From assembly GCA_010909725.1 (NCBI GenBank), contig JAACMV010000003.1, forward strand, positions 1,240,001-1,304,000: a DNA stretch of 64,000 nucleotides. Reading direction: 5' to 3'. Source of the DNA: Picochlorum sp. 'celeri'. Its lineage: Eukaryota; Chlorophyta; Trebouxiophyceae. The notes beneath the pieces were generated by a model. The model was not told where the DNA came from and searched no databases. It saw only the letters and a list, made by a program, of their open reading frames with translations. The position numbers were made by a program, and so were the translations under genes. Of this stretch, positions 31,780 to 41,684 are shown in pieces (the first letter of the stretch is position 1; each line of letters begins with the position of its first letter).

Positions 31780-33147
31780 ATGGTTGGCCACGGACCCGTG
31801 AGTTGTGGTGCTAGCGTTGGAATATATGAGAATCACCCCATAGAGTATATGTTGGACTCTAAGCAGGAGTCAACTCAAGAGAAGAGGGGGGATTCTTCAC
31901 AGAGGCCATCATCCAAATCATCATTTGCAGTGGAGGTTTGGGAACAGCAGTCAAAAAAGAACAAGTCAGCTATTGTATCAATCGTTGGTCTATATATTCC
32001 GGATGAGGAATTTCGATCTCGTGAAAGGGACTTCCAGATGCATGTGTCTCGGTCACTGTCTATTGAGGTAGCGCATCTGGAATATTTTTCTGTCGCTGGG
32101 AGGTGCCCTGTGAGCAGCAATGACATTGATAATGCAGTGCTGAACGGGGATATCGTAGAGATGAATCCCAATGTGGTGCGACGGTTTGCTATTGACTACG
32201 AAGGATCAAAGGCGCTGCAGAATATCATCTTGTCTCATGGTAAAGCATCATTTCGAATATACGAGGCACTGGCAAAGGATATTGTGAATTTATGCTTGGA
32301 TATGTATGGAAATTACACGGTACAGTGTTTACTGACGGCAGCATCTCGCAGTGTTGCATCGCAGCTGGGAGATGTGATTGTGTCCAATGTGTTGCCATTC
32401 TCGTTGAACTTTCATGGGTGCCGAGTGGTCCAGTGTGCCATGAAACATCTGACCATGGAATATAGGGTGAAGATGTGTGATGCCCTAGAACCATTTGCAC
32501 TGCATTGCCTTCAAAGTCAGAATGCTAATCATGTGATTGGTGCTCTTCTGAGGTTACCACACGAAGACAGGCCAATGCACGTGCCACGAATTCATGCATG
32601 TTTATGTCGCCATGCACTTGTCTTAGCGAGACATAAGTACGGCGTCACGGTATTAAGAACTGCATTAGAGTCTGAAATCTCGACGGATGTGTCGAAGGAA
32701 GCCACAAAGCATCTCCTGGAGGCATTGAGTGATCTCGTCTATGATGAGTATGGAAACTATCTGGTTCAGAACTTGATACAGGAAAACATGTATGGTTCTC
32801 GTCATGCAGTTCAAGAATTCCTTTTGCAGTGTTCTTTATTGACGTTGGCCTGTGACAAGTTTGGCTCGAATGTATTTGAAACATCCCTGTTGAACAGCGA
32901 CCCAGAGCAGAGCGATGCACTTATCATTGCATTCCTGGAACAATGTCAGGCTGCTGGGCAGACTGATGAGGTCCTTGCAAATATATCTACGAATAGATAT
33001 GGGAATTATGTTATTCAGAGAATGTTGGATGTCTCATCCTTCCGAGTTCGTCGGATGGTGTCCAGGCATCTGGCACTGCATTGTGCAATGCTTGCAGGGA
33101 GCAAGCACGGCAAGCATATTGCGAGAAAGCTCCTCCAGGACGAATAA
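31780..33147 (+). CDS. Pumilio/PUF-family RNA-binding protein
   Basis: 455 codons, single exon. After a ~125-residue leader, nine units with PUF core motifs run to the end: EGSKALQN (142-148), YGNYTVQC (176-183), HGCRVVQC (212-219), NANHVIGA (248-255), YGVTVLRT (287-294), YGNYLVQN (324-331), FGSNVFET (361-368), YGNYVIQR (407-414) and the half-repeat HGKHIARK (443-450). By the PUF base code (N/Y..Q for U, S/N..E for G, C or S..Q for A) repeats 8-7-6 read UGU and repeats 3-2-1 read AUA. Repeats 4 and 5 have lost standard triads, so the site is predicted as UGU-N-N-AUA, the Pumilio consensus. It would bind mRNA 3' UTRs in the cytoplasm and repress or destabilise them. ATG context is AAAGTAATGG. 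Confidence 0.92.
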   Translation: MVGHGPVSCGASVGIYENHPIEYMLDSKQESTQEKRGDSSQRPSSKSSFAVEVWEQQSKKNKSAIVSIVGLYIPDEEFRSRERDFQMHVSRSLSIEVAHLEYFSVAGRCPVSSNDIDNAVLNGDIVEMNPNVVRRFAIDYEGSKALQNIILSHGKASFRIYEALAKDIVNLCLDMYGNYTVQCLLTAASRSVASQLGDVIVSNVLPFSLNFHGCRVVQCAMKHLTMEYRVKMCDALEPFALHCLQSQNANHVIGALLRLPHEDRPMHVPRIHACLCRHALVLARHKYGVTVLRTALESEISTDVSKEATKHLLEALSDLVYDEYGNYLVQNLIQENMYGSRHAVQEFLLQCSLLTLACDKFGSNVFETSLLNSDPEQSDALIIAFLEQCQAAGQTDEVLANISTNRYGNYVIQRMLDVSSFRVRRMVSRHLALHCAMLAGSKHGKHIARKLLQDE

Positions 33148-33444
33148 TCATGCCACACAAGCCGTTTTCCATATATTACTCGTGTGAGTTGATGATATAT
33201 CACAGCCTACACGTCTTTGTTTGATCCAATGGAAGTCATTCACGAAGAAGTTAAATTGAAGGCCACAGGTCGCCAGCTCGAGCAGTAGTCTTGCACATTG
33301 CGTGGATTGCCACGGACAACGTGCTCCAGGATATCTGGAAGAGAAGATGTCGTGAAGAAATGTGAACCAGTGTTTCATCCCCTCTGCTTTTTTGATGACG
33401 AATGAGGCATACACAAATCTGTTCTCACACAAGATGGTGAACAC
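33148..33444 (-). CDS. Unassigned open frame, possible exon
   Basis: 98 codons without an ATG at the start of the frame (GTG at 33444), ending directly after the Pumilio stop. Contains FTILCENRFVYASFVIKKA and EGMKHWFTFLHDIF, which read like real protein. Could be a transposase or gene exon fragment. Not recognised. Confidence 0.25.
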   Translation of the reverse strand: MFTILCENRFVYASFVIKKAEGMKHWFTFLHDIFSSRYPGARCPWQSTQCARLLLELATCGLQFNFFVNDFHWIKQRRVGCDISSTHTSNIWKTACVA

Positions 33445-33864
33445 TCCTCCTGTTATGTCTCCTGGCTAGTAGAACGCATGATTGCACTTATCTAACCCTT
33501 ACTTCAAAGTTATGTAAAAGGGGATACATTTGATAGCCTGCGAAGGCTTGTGTGAACGAGACTTTGCGTAATCCAGCTGCCGGTCAATATTGGAGAAGGA
33601 TGTGAGATGTAGTGCATGCCCAGACAATACAAGACTGTATTGTAATGTGTTACACAATTGAATTTGTGATATGAATGAGAAATTAAAATGAGTCGTACAG
33701 CATTGACTCTCCATTTTAGATCCTAGATAGACTGTGTAATATTCATAGAAATAGTAACTTGATTGATAGCTGTTTTTTCTTTGGTGAAAGCTCATACACC
33801 ATTTCTGTGAGCCAATATTTTTTTCCTCGCTCAAGTTTGAGCAATCTTGAACCCAAATACATTG

Positions 33865-34168
33865 TCACCCGCTCAACGGGCAATTTGTCCCACAGCAGCA
33901 GAAGCGACTAGAGCCAGTGGATGGTGTAGTACACTCCGAGGCAGCACCATTGTACTGCAGGTTGCCGTTCCACACACCGGGAGCATCGGCATTTGGCTCT
34001 CCCAAAGGATTAAGGCCAGCTGCATTCACTCCCAAGATGCTAGCTACGTACCTGCCTTCCTCCTCTGTTTGCATGACTCTCATACTACTCAAGACACAGG
34101 CCCCACCTGCAGCTTCGCATGTGCCTGTGCACGAGTCTCCGGCCGCCCCCAAGACCCAGCCAATCGAT
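33865..34168 (-). CDS. Terminal exon of a Cys-rich secreted-type domain protein
   Basis: Acceptor ATGAATTGCAG precedes 34168; the frame runs about 100 codons to TGA. The pattern GWVLGAAGDSCTGTCEAAGG, then C, then a spaced CTTPSTGSSRFCCCGTNC tail, is a disulphide-rich extracellular-type module (W-x-L-G-x-x-G-x-S-C-x-x-x-C). I have seen this type in algal and protist surface proteins. Upstream exons must lie right of 34180; I could not place them. Probably secreted or cell-surface; function unknown. Confidence 0.55.
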
Positions 34169-34199
34169 CTGCAATTCATGTACTCAATTGTCAATATAA

Positions 34200-35081
34200 A
34201 TTAAGTGTATTTGTAGGTCAGTATACATTGCGCAGCAAACGTCTGTCACTCGCTCGCGTGGCTTGAGCAGGAGCTTGGACGTTGCCATACTACTCACTCT
34301 GTGGATGTGCCATAGCTTTGGAGCAGGCCCCTTGTGTTTTGCACTCCTGGAAGCTTGAAGAAGTCTGCAGTTAATGCATTCAAAATAAGAGTTATAATTA
34401 ATGGGAAAGAAATTAATGAAGCCAGATAAGTCTACCCTCCATATGGAAGTGGCCTGGTTTCTGGTATATCAACAGGCAGCTCACTGTCAATCAGCAATTT
34501 TTCAAATAAACGAGCGCAGATTTTTTATTGTACTCAAGAGGAGGTTGGCATTCTGGTCTTGCTATCAAAAGCAACCTTGTACTTCCCATCAACCAATTAC
34601 GTCCTCCATGAACGGTCCGACAAGGACAACAAGGTTTCAATCATGGATTCCGACTTGGAATACCCTCCCCCGTAAAGACTATATACGACGGATATTTAAG
34701 AAATATCCGGGCAAATTTTCGTTTGTTTCGACTTAAATAATCCATATTTTGCTTACGGCGTAGTAATGCGCGCACCTTGTGTCTCGACATTGGAGGATAG
34801 GTCGAACCGCATCTGAGCGCTGCATCTCCCTGCAAAGAAAATGGTGAGAAATACTAGACGAAAATTTTTTGCGTGAAGTAAGCAACTGGATTTCGAGCAA
34901 GAAGCGGAGGGCAGAAAGTAATTCCAGTTTGCAGCTAGTTGAACCTGAGTGGCCACGTACCAAATAGAAGTGTATACGCAAGAGCTGCAAGATGCCAAAT
35001 ATTACGCATGTTTCCTGAAACTTTGTATATATATATGCGTACTTTTTTTTAAACAATCTCGCGTGCTAAGAGGAATTATAT
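34200..35081. other. No gene resolved; may hold upstream exons of the Cys-rich gene
   Basis: No splice-compatible exon could be fixed. Minus-strand frames at 34641-34835 and 34733-35056 have no motif. No repeat seen. Confidence 0.35.
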
Positions 35082-35345
35082 CATGCATGTATGATTTTAC
35101 ATCAATGCCACCCTGACCAGGTCGCATCTTGATCAAGCGGGTACATAATTAATTAATTAGTGTGTGTGATGGTGTAAGTAGGAAGGAAGATCTCCTGCTT
35201 AATATATCTAATTAAGACCTGTTTGATTATTATGTATGTATGATTTTACATCAATGCCCCCTGACCAGGTCGCCTCTTGATCAAGTGGGGTACCTGTGGT
35301 GGGGTACCCAGGGCTCCGTGAAAAGAAATAAGAAAAAGGAAAAGA
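35082..35345 (+). repeat. Repeats R2, R3, R2 in series
   Basis: 35082-35146 and 35236-35345 are R2 copies. Between them is a TAATTAATTAATTAG tail (35150-35163) and R3 at 35176-35221 (AAGTAGGAAGGAAGATCTCC, then CTTAATATATCTAATTAAG), which recurs at 55969-56013. The second R2 appears to be the 3' UTR end of the minus-strand LINE at 35549-36241, ending in a TACA-rich tail. Confidence 0.75.
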
Positions 35346-36243
35346 CAAAGACAAAACTAACGACACACTACTATCAGAATCTTCTCGAGATTTGAAAACT
35401 CCACTTGAAATGAAACTGAGACTCAGAAGATTATCGAAAGTCCTCTCACCCAGGTTCTATGCAAAAGATAAACATGGTATCGGCATATTCTGAACCACGT
35501 GAGACAGACGACCAAAACAAGGGGCACAAATCTATCCGTGTACTGAAATTACTGTTGAGGGGAAAAAGGCGACACCAGAGGAGAGACCTGCCAGCACTGG
35601 GCTTCCTGTGACCACTGAAGAGGAGCTGAAGAAGCCAGAGAGGGGGATCCTGCCTCCAAAACGTGTGTGTAACACGTTAAAATGGATACGCATACCTTGC
35701 GAGTCAGCTGTATGTAAGAATCAATGGATTTGACTCTCTGGTCGCGCTGAGCCTTGTATATGGTCTTCCTAACTGTATCAATACTGTACGTCGTGGCAAT
35801 GCATATCAAGGCCCAAGCATCCAAGGGATAATTGCCCCAGGGATGAACCATCCATATGGATCTAATAATATCCTGAGCTGCCTGTAGATCTACCTGAAAT
35901 AAGTTGCTGCATAAGGGGAGCGCGATGGGGCAATGGTAAAAGAAATGAGCTCTGCCTGGTTGGACTGGACTAAAATGGCAAATACAGGGCTGATCGACTT
36001 TAATTCTTTCACTGGTGATACCTGTCCTCATAATCGTTTCCCAGAAGGCGATCTTATAAGCTGAGGGAATCGGAAGCCGCGAGAGGGGCGGTAAGACACG
36101 ATAAAGTGGGCGCCATCGGATGGGGTGCTGGAACAAGCACTCCTGAGAATCTGACATCCGTTTATCTTGGATGATTTCCAGCCACTGCTGCCATCGATAG
36201 TTTTTATCAGCTTGCTGTCCTTCGGTGAGGAGGATATTAATTT
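35232..36243 (-). mobile_element. LINE-C, 5'-truncated copy
   Basis: A minus-strand LINE with its protein C-terminus at 35549-36241 and a 3' UTR reaching the R2 block and its tail at about 35232. Related in protein to LINE-A but distinct in UTR and tail. The 5' break lies at about 36243. Confidence 0.7.
35549..36241 (-). pseudogene. LINE-C ORF2 C-terminal fragment
   Basis: About 230 codons, open from the 5' truncation. PSAYKIAFWETIMRTGI and the cluster CICHFSPVQPGRAHFFYHC align with the LINE-A region LPSIYKLPFWEI and CVCGHSNATPG...YYTTEC. It is the zinc-finger-bearing C-terminus after reverse transcriptase. Ends TAA. No catalytic domain is left. Confidence 0.75.
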
Positions 36244-36394
36244 AATACATGTATTATAAGGGCGGATCAAATCGATTGTGGGATTTCTATTAGTGACTTC
36301 GAAAAAATCCTATGGGGGAGCGGGGCGTCTTTTAATAACTGATAATTTGATAAAGGTGCCAAGCCGGCATCCAATCGCCTCTTAAAACCTCTGA

Positions 36395-38937
36395 ATCCAT
36401 GCGTATGGATATCCCGATTTACAGAAAAGGACCCACGTATCAGGCCATCAATTACAGACCCATCACCCTACTCAACACAGATTATCGAATTTTTACTCAG
36501 ATACTTCTTGCGAAATTGAAAGGACCGTTGCAGCAGTTGATCAGCCCCACACAGACAGCCTTTCTGCCAGGGCGGAGCCCTATGGATAAAGTTTGACCTC
36601 TCCAACTCATTCCACAGCACTTGCAACTTGAGCAGAAATCAGCCTTCCTAGCGGTTTGCGACTTTTCCAAAGCATATGATAAGGTTGATCGACGATTTCT
36701 CATGAAAATTTGCCAATGCTTGCAGATGCCTCCCTCACTCCAACACTGAATCGCAGTCTTGCTGGAGAATACGTATAGTCAGGTCTACTATAATGGAGCC
36801 TTCTCCAAACGCAGACAATTTGAAGCAGGCGTACGCCAGGGCGACCCTGTTTCTCCATATTTGTACCTTTTGATCGGCTATATCCTCGCTCGAGGGCTGG
36901 AAAAACACAGAATTGGCATCAGGCTACCTATGACACACAAGATGCAACACTATCTTCATGGAGGACTACAGCACTGCCCTCACGAGCTGTATATTCCTAC
37001 ATTACAATATGCAGATGATAACACGGTACCATTAAGTAGCTACGCGGATGTCTCGCGATTCATCAACATCATGCATCGATTTGGACGAGGCACTGGACAG
37101 GTTCAGGACCTGAATATGACCAAAACATTGCTCCTCCCCATTGGACAGCCGGCAGAGCACCCCCGGACAATCGCAGGCCTCCAGGTGGTGAGTGAAGCAA
37201 CGATCCTAGGTTTCCAGGTCCAGGCACATACAGGCGCCTTTGCCATAGACTGGGACACTCGAGTCGCCAAACTGAAAACAGCCATTTGAAAAGTCAAAGC
37301 AAGACATTTATCACCATGTAGCAAATTTAGAATTGTCTCGACATACCTTTCCTAAAGATTTATACTATGCAGAAGTTGTGAAGCCCACTGCAGCACAGGT
37401 AAAGGAAGTCTGGACAGCCATACGCCAACTCCTCCACAGCAACTTTTGGAGAAGCACAGCTTTTGCAGCCAATCCAAAAGAAGGAGGCCTTGGCTGTTTA
37501 CCCCTTCAGGCCCACCTCTCTGCGCGTGATTTGAAGTGGTATATTCTTTTATTCACAGCTGGCGCCGAGAAAGCATGGGTTCAATTAGCGTGGAATATCT
37601 TTTTGAAGATGCAGGATGGTCAGCATACAGGCATACCTGCCTGTTTGCCCATCCACCTTCTACAGAGAGGCATCCCGGCTGTTCCCAATTTTGAGCTACA
37701 GCCCACAGTTTACCATCACGAGCCTGCTTATTTACGGTACGAGCCAGCTACCCTACTATTTACATCTAGCATATATGCATACCATCTCGCAGATCTTCAG
37801 AGCGCCATACTACAGAATCAGGAGACAGGAACATATGTCATGAATGGCCTTCAAGGCGAACTAGGATGGCAGATACACCCTAAATGCACTATAACATTAG
37901 ATACATATACAGTGAAGCAAGGAACTAGCTTGCTCACACGAGTAGATAGACAGCACCGACGCAGACGCCTCCAGAGCTGGCTTGAGATCATAGCGAGCGT
38001 GCCTAGACCACTCCACAGAATCTTCAAGCCTTTGCAACAGCTTCAGCTCCCATCTATCTATAAACTCCCTTTCTGGGAGATCCTCATGGATACTCAGGTG
38101 AATGCTCAGAAGACGCAGAAAGAAAAAGCATGTGTTTGTGGCCACTCAAATGCCACACCAGGTAGAAACCATTATTATACCACAGAATGCAGCATAGCTT
38201 GTAGCCTATATCAGCACCTTGCCACAGGTCTTGGCATTCCAGTCAACCAGGTGTTGCACTCCATTTGGACCAACCAGCCTCCATCACCTCTTCCATACCC
38301 CTCGGACACTTGGGGTCTCATCGTGGTGGCGTGCAGTTATAGCTTGGATGATATTCGACGACAGATCTTCAAGGCCTCGGCAGACGCTCCATCTGCCCAG
38401 TTTATTGACACCCTCATCAGCACATTCAATGAGGTATTAGATGCTTATAAAGATAGCCTTTCTCCCGGGTCGGTAGCTCAGACATGTCTTCCCATCATTC
38501 GTTGGCGAGATGCTGAGCACCGCTGGGAACTTGCCAGGTAGTTTGTGCCTCCTGTAGGTCTTCTCCCCTCTTGCACTAGCTTCTTTTCCCCTCTTTCGGT
38601 TGCCTCAGACCTCAGTTTTTATTATTGGATAGCTACTTCTCGCTGGAAACTTGTGGTTTTACGGTACTCTGGATCAAGGTCGTTTATGACAGTTTTACCT
38701 GCTAGAGTTACTCTGACACTGGTCTCCTCCCTGTATCAGTGGGTTGATAACAGGTGGAGTCGTATCTCGAGTTGAATCAATAGCCTAGATTTATTTGCCA
38801 CGGCATGTGTTTTCTCTGTTTTCTTATTTTTTTTTTCCTCTTCGCCAATGATGTCTGGAGTGGGGCCTCCGACGGACGAATTCCTCCGTCGACCGGGAAC
38901 TCCCAGGCTGGTGCTGTAGCCCACACTAATTAATTAA
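36395..38937 (+). mobile_element. LINE-A, longest copy in the window
   Basis: Starts inside reverse transcriptase and runs through the zinc-finger C-terminus (stop 38541), 3' UTR and TAATTAATTAA tail. It is 5'-truncated at about 36395. 37813-38937 is nearly identical to 7476-8604. It defines the 3' tail found in six other places in the window. Confidence 0.92.
36399..38541 (+). pseudogene. LINE-A reverse transcriptase ORF with in-frame TGA codons
   Basis: 36399-37349 is one frame interrupted only by TGA at 36594-36596, 36747-36749 and 37287-37289. A frameshift near 37345 then leads into 37333-38541. RT motifs: NYRPITLLNTDYRIF, CDFSKAYDKVD, VRQGDPVSPYLYLL and the catalytic LQYADD box. The zinc cluster lies near the end. 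Alignment with LINE-B puts W at the first two TGA sites (ENIWAVQ and MIGWIEV in LINE-B). The endonuclease domain is missing through truncation. Encodes the enzyme for target-primed reverse transcription, now inactive here. Confidence 0.88.
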
Positions 38938-38977
38938 ATTCCGGAAGCTTCAGCGGGGCTTTGATCGCGACACAAGA

Positions 38978-39538
38978 GTGGCAGTGCCGGATATTTGTTT
39001 CATAACTTTGTCTATTAATATGAAACGTGACCATTTCTGCGTAGATTGTAGGGTAAAGTCCACAAGAAATACCAAGAGACGACTAATACCCTCCGAGGTG
39101 ACGTCAGCACTTATGACGGTAGAGGATGGTACTTCAGGGAACAGGGTCGATCGAGAAGAAAGATTCGCAGAATGGGACAACAGAAACGTTTTGAATCCCC
39201 AGGACAACCAAGACGCTGCGTTCGAGGTCGATTCAAAACGTTTGCCCCATTCTTTATGTGAAGCTGAGAGCAAGCAAGAAAAGGAGAGGAGTACTTTGCT
39301 ATCGCATCACGAACCTCCTCCTGAAGGAAATTATGTCCTCTGGAGGGTGGATTCATCACAAAACGATAATTCTGATAAATTTATAAAGATTCTTACCTCT
39401 ATAGGATCAAATTACGGCCATATTGATGATATTGCTTCCCCGTTTGAGGATCCTGAGATCTTGGCCCTCCAGCCAAACTCATCAGGAAGCACTAGTTGTG
39501 ATGCCAGCATGCATGAATGCATCCTTTCCTCGGAATAA
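38978..39538 (+). CDS. Unassigned open frame
   Basis: 186 codons from a GTG; the first ATG is at 39020. Has HFCVDCRVKSTRNTKRR near the start and is otherwise Ser/Glu/Asp-rich and hydrophilic. It begins 40 bp after the LINE-A tail. It may be an exon of a gene interrupted by the LINE. No family recognised. Confidence 0.28.
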   Translation: MAVPDICFITLSINMKRDHFCVDCRVKSTRNTKRRLIPSEVTSALMTVEDGTSGNRVDREERFAEWDNRNVLNPQDNQDAAFEVDSKRLPHSLCEAESKQEKERSTLLSHHEPPPEGNYVLWRVDSSQNDNSDKFIKILTSIGSNYGHIDDIASPFEDPEILALQPNSSGSTSCDASMHECILSSE

Positions 39539-39604
39539 CATTGTGCAGTATGCCCAGTTCTTTCCGTTAGACCCTGTAATAACAGAGATGAATCTCCTGG
39601 ATCT

Positions 39605-39680
39605 CTCTAATTATTAAGGAATCGGATTTCTAGAAGGATTACACAATATGAACGCGATGTTGAGCATATGCTCGAGGGCT
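39605..39680 (+). repeat. Dispersed repeat R4, copy 1
   Basis: Shares the pattern AAGGAATCGGATT, GATTACACAATATGAAC and ATGCTCGAGG with copies at about 40130-40230 and 43262-43350. Diverged. Confidence 0.6.
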
Positions 39681-40129
39681 CTTTTGTTCATCTTTGCATG
39701 TCATCAGAATACTATCCATCGTAAAATATTGTCATCAACGCCTCTGCTGTCCGGATACTCAGCATATCTCACATCCTAGTACAGGGTCGCCCAGCAGCTT
39801 ATATCTGCAAGGCAATGTTGTAATAAACCTTTGCAGGCTATTATCAAATGCAACAGCTTTCACATTTGGCCGGTTTTCCAAGAAAATTATCGGATTGAAC
39901 AAAGGCGTATGGAAATAGCAGCTTGAATTCAATGAGTGCCAACGCACACCTGGCACAAAATGAAAATGTAGCATATATGCCTTTTAAATCATCTTGGAAC
40001 CAGAAGTCCAAATTGATGACTTTAGTCGACCCAGCAATGGCAGTTTTCGACTGCGCTGGAGAAGCGTGCTGAAGACCCTCAATATTCACCTTAGACTTTG
40101 CTGCAGCTGGATTTCTCGTCAAAACTGTA

Positions 40130-40230
40130 ACAGCATAGATGATGCCTCAAGGCACTCTCTTATTGAGGAATCAATCTACCAAGAAGATTACACAATATAA
40201 CCATGAACCAGAGTCTATACTCGAGGACTC
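40130..40230 (+). repeat. Dispersed repeat R4, copy 2
   Basis: ATTGAGGAATCAATCTACCA, GATTACACAATATAACCATG and GTCTATACTCGAGGACTC; the last two match copy 3 at 43262-43350 closely. Confidence 0.65.
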
Positions 40231-41194
40231 ATAAGATTATCTACCAAATAACTACATAAACCATCATGTAACACATTATAATCAAGGCCTGTGTTACCAG
40301 GATACAAACATAGTACAGTCTCTACGGTGTGGACCGTCAGCCGACCGAACCTAATCATCTGTCTCAGGACGTTCAGTGCACGCTCTTACAAAAACCCGGA
40401 CGGAATATCCTTGTTGAACCAACATCTCCACCAATCTACTCCAAGTCAGCCCTATGGCTCCAGTAACAGCCACAGTCATCCCTCCAACAGACGAAAAAGC
40501 GATCTGAGCACTGTGTCTCTATAAGCGGAAACATCGACAACGCCTCCCCTGCGTTGCCTTGGGAGGAAGCTGAGGCTGCACCACAAAGGTAGGCGGTGTT
40601 CCTGAAACATTCCATCAGCAAAAGCGATCTGAGCGTCCTTGCAAACAGATTCTGATCTTGAATGTAACAGTACGAGTGCTTCTATTGTTATGGCGCACCA
40701 GTAGAGATTTTTTAATAGACCCTTCTTGAATCTATGACGTGACAGTACATGGAATGTATAAATAAATACCTCTCTCCAGCTCCACATTTGAGGACTTGAA
40801 CTACAGTTACTTTTCATAGTGTACCACTCGATCAATGAAGCATCTAGTATCATTACATTACAACAGGACGTTTCCTTTTTGTGTTGGAATCAGCGCTCCC
40901 ACAACAAAGACACTTTAAACAGAGAAAAACTCGCCCTGTTGCATTTTACCCTTGCACGATGCCACGATGCTCAAGTTACTTTTGCAAATTTCCTCACAGG
41001 CCCGATGTTATAACTGCTGCCGGTGATACCCCAGAATTTTTGCCAAGCATGTAAGGGTATAGGGTACCCTATGTAAAATCGTCGCCTTCACCTTGGTGTC
41101 CTCTCCACTTGGCAGACCCATCAAGAAACTCACTACTCTGCACAGGAGGCTCTTGAAGATATTTTCCTTACAAAAGCCACTCGAGGATGACAAG
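40231..41194. other. No recognisable gene
   Basis: Short frames only. GGGTATAGGGTACCCTATG at 41052-41070 is a small inverted repeat. Nothing else supported. Confidence 0.4.
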
Positions 41195-41380
41195 TGGTCT
41201 TGTGTCTCGAGTTGAATTACTAAAGTAGATGCATTTATGTCTTCATCTCGCTCCGTTCTCGTTCCAACTTTTTCGTCCACTTTACTCTTTCGCCATGGAT
41301 GTCAAGAGTGGGCCCTCAAATGCAGAAATTCCTGCAGGAACTCCCACACTGATACTGTACCCCTCGCCAATTAATTAATC
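41195..41380 (+). mobile_element. LINE-A-related 3' tail, diverged
   Basis: Matches the LINE-A 3' UTR in order (TCTCGAGTTGAAT, TTCGCCATGGATGTC, AGTGGGCC, CTGCAGGAACTCCCACACTG) and ends CAATTAATTAAT. More diverged than the 8- and 38-kb copies, so an older insertion. Confidence 0.75.
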
Positions 41381-41684
41381 ACACAATTTAAACCAGATCT
41401 AAAGTTGATTCTCACAGACAACCCTGCTATCTTCCCATCACATCATTACTGATGTGTAACAACGTTGTGTAATGCACTATTATCGAGGCCCATGGTGACA
41501 AACCCTACCCTACCTTACACTTTACCCTGAGTACAATCTATGATCAAGACAAACAGACGACTGATGATGCAAAGTCTCAATCTCAGAAGAAACCGCAAGA
41601 CAATTCATCCAGAACAACCTGCTGAGATTCGGCAGTATCTCTGCCTAGAATCGGCGATCCCATAGAATGTCAGCAGCGATTCAG

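Noticed and set aside
36399..38541. A changed genetic code with TGA as tryptophan
   Set aside because: Cellular ORFs encode Trp as TGG, contain no internal TGA and several end in TGA. Mutation of old LINE copies is simpler; kept only as an observation.
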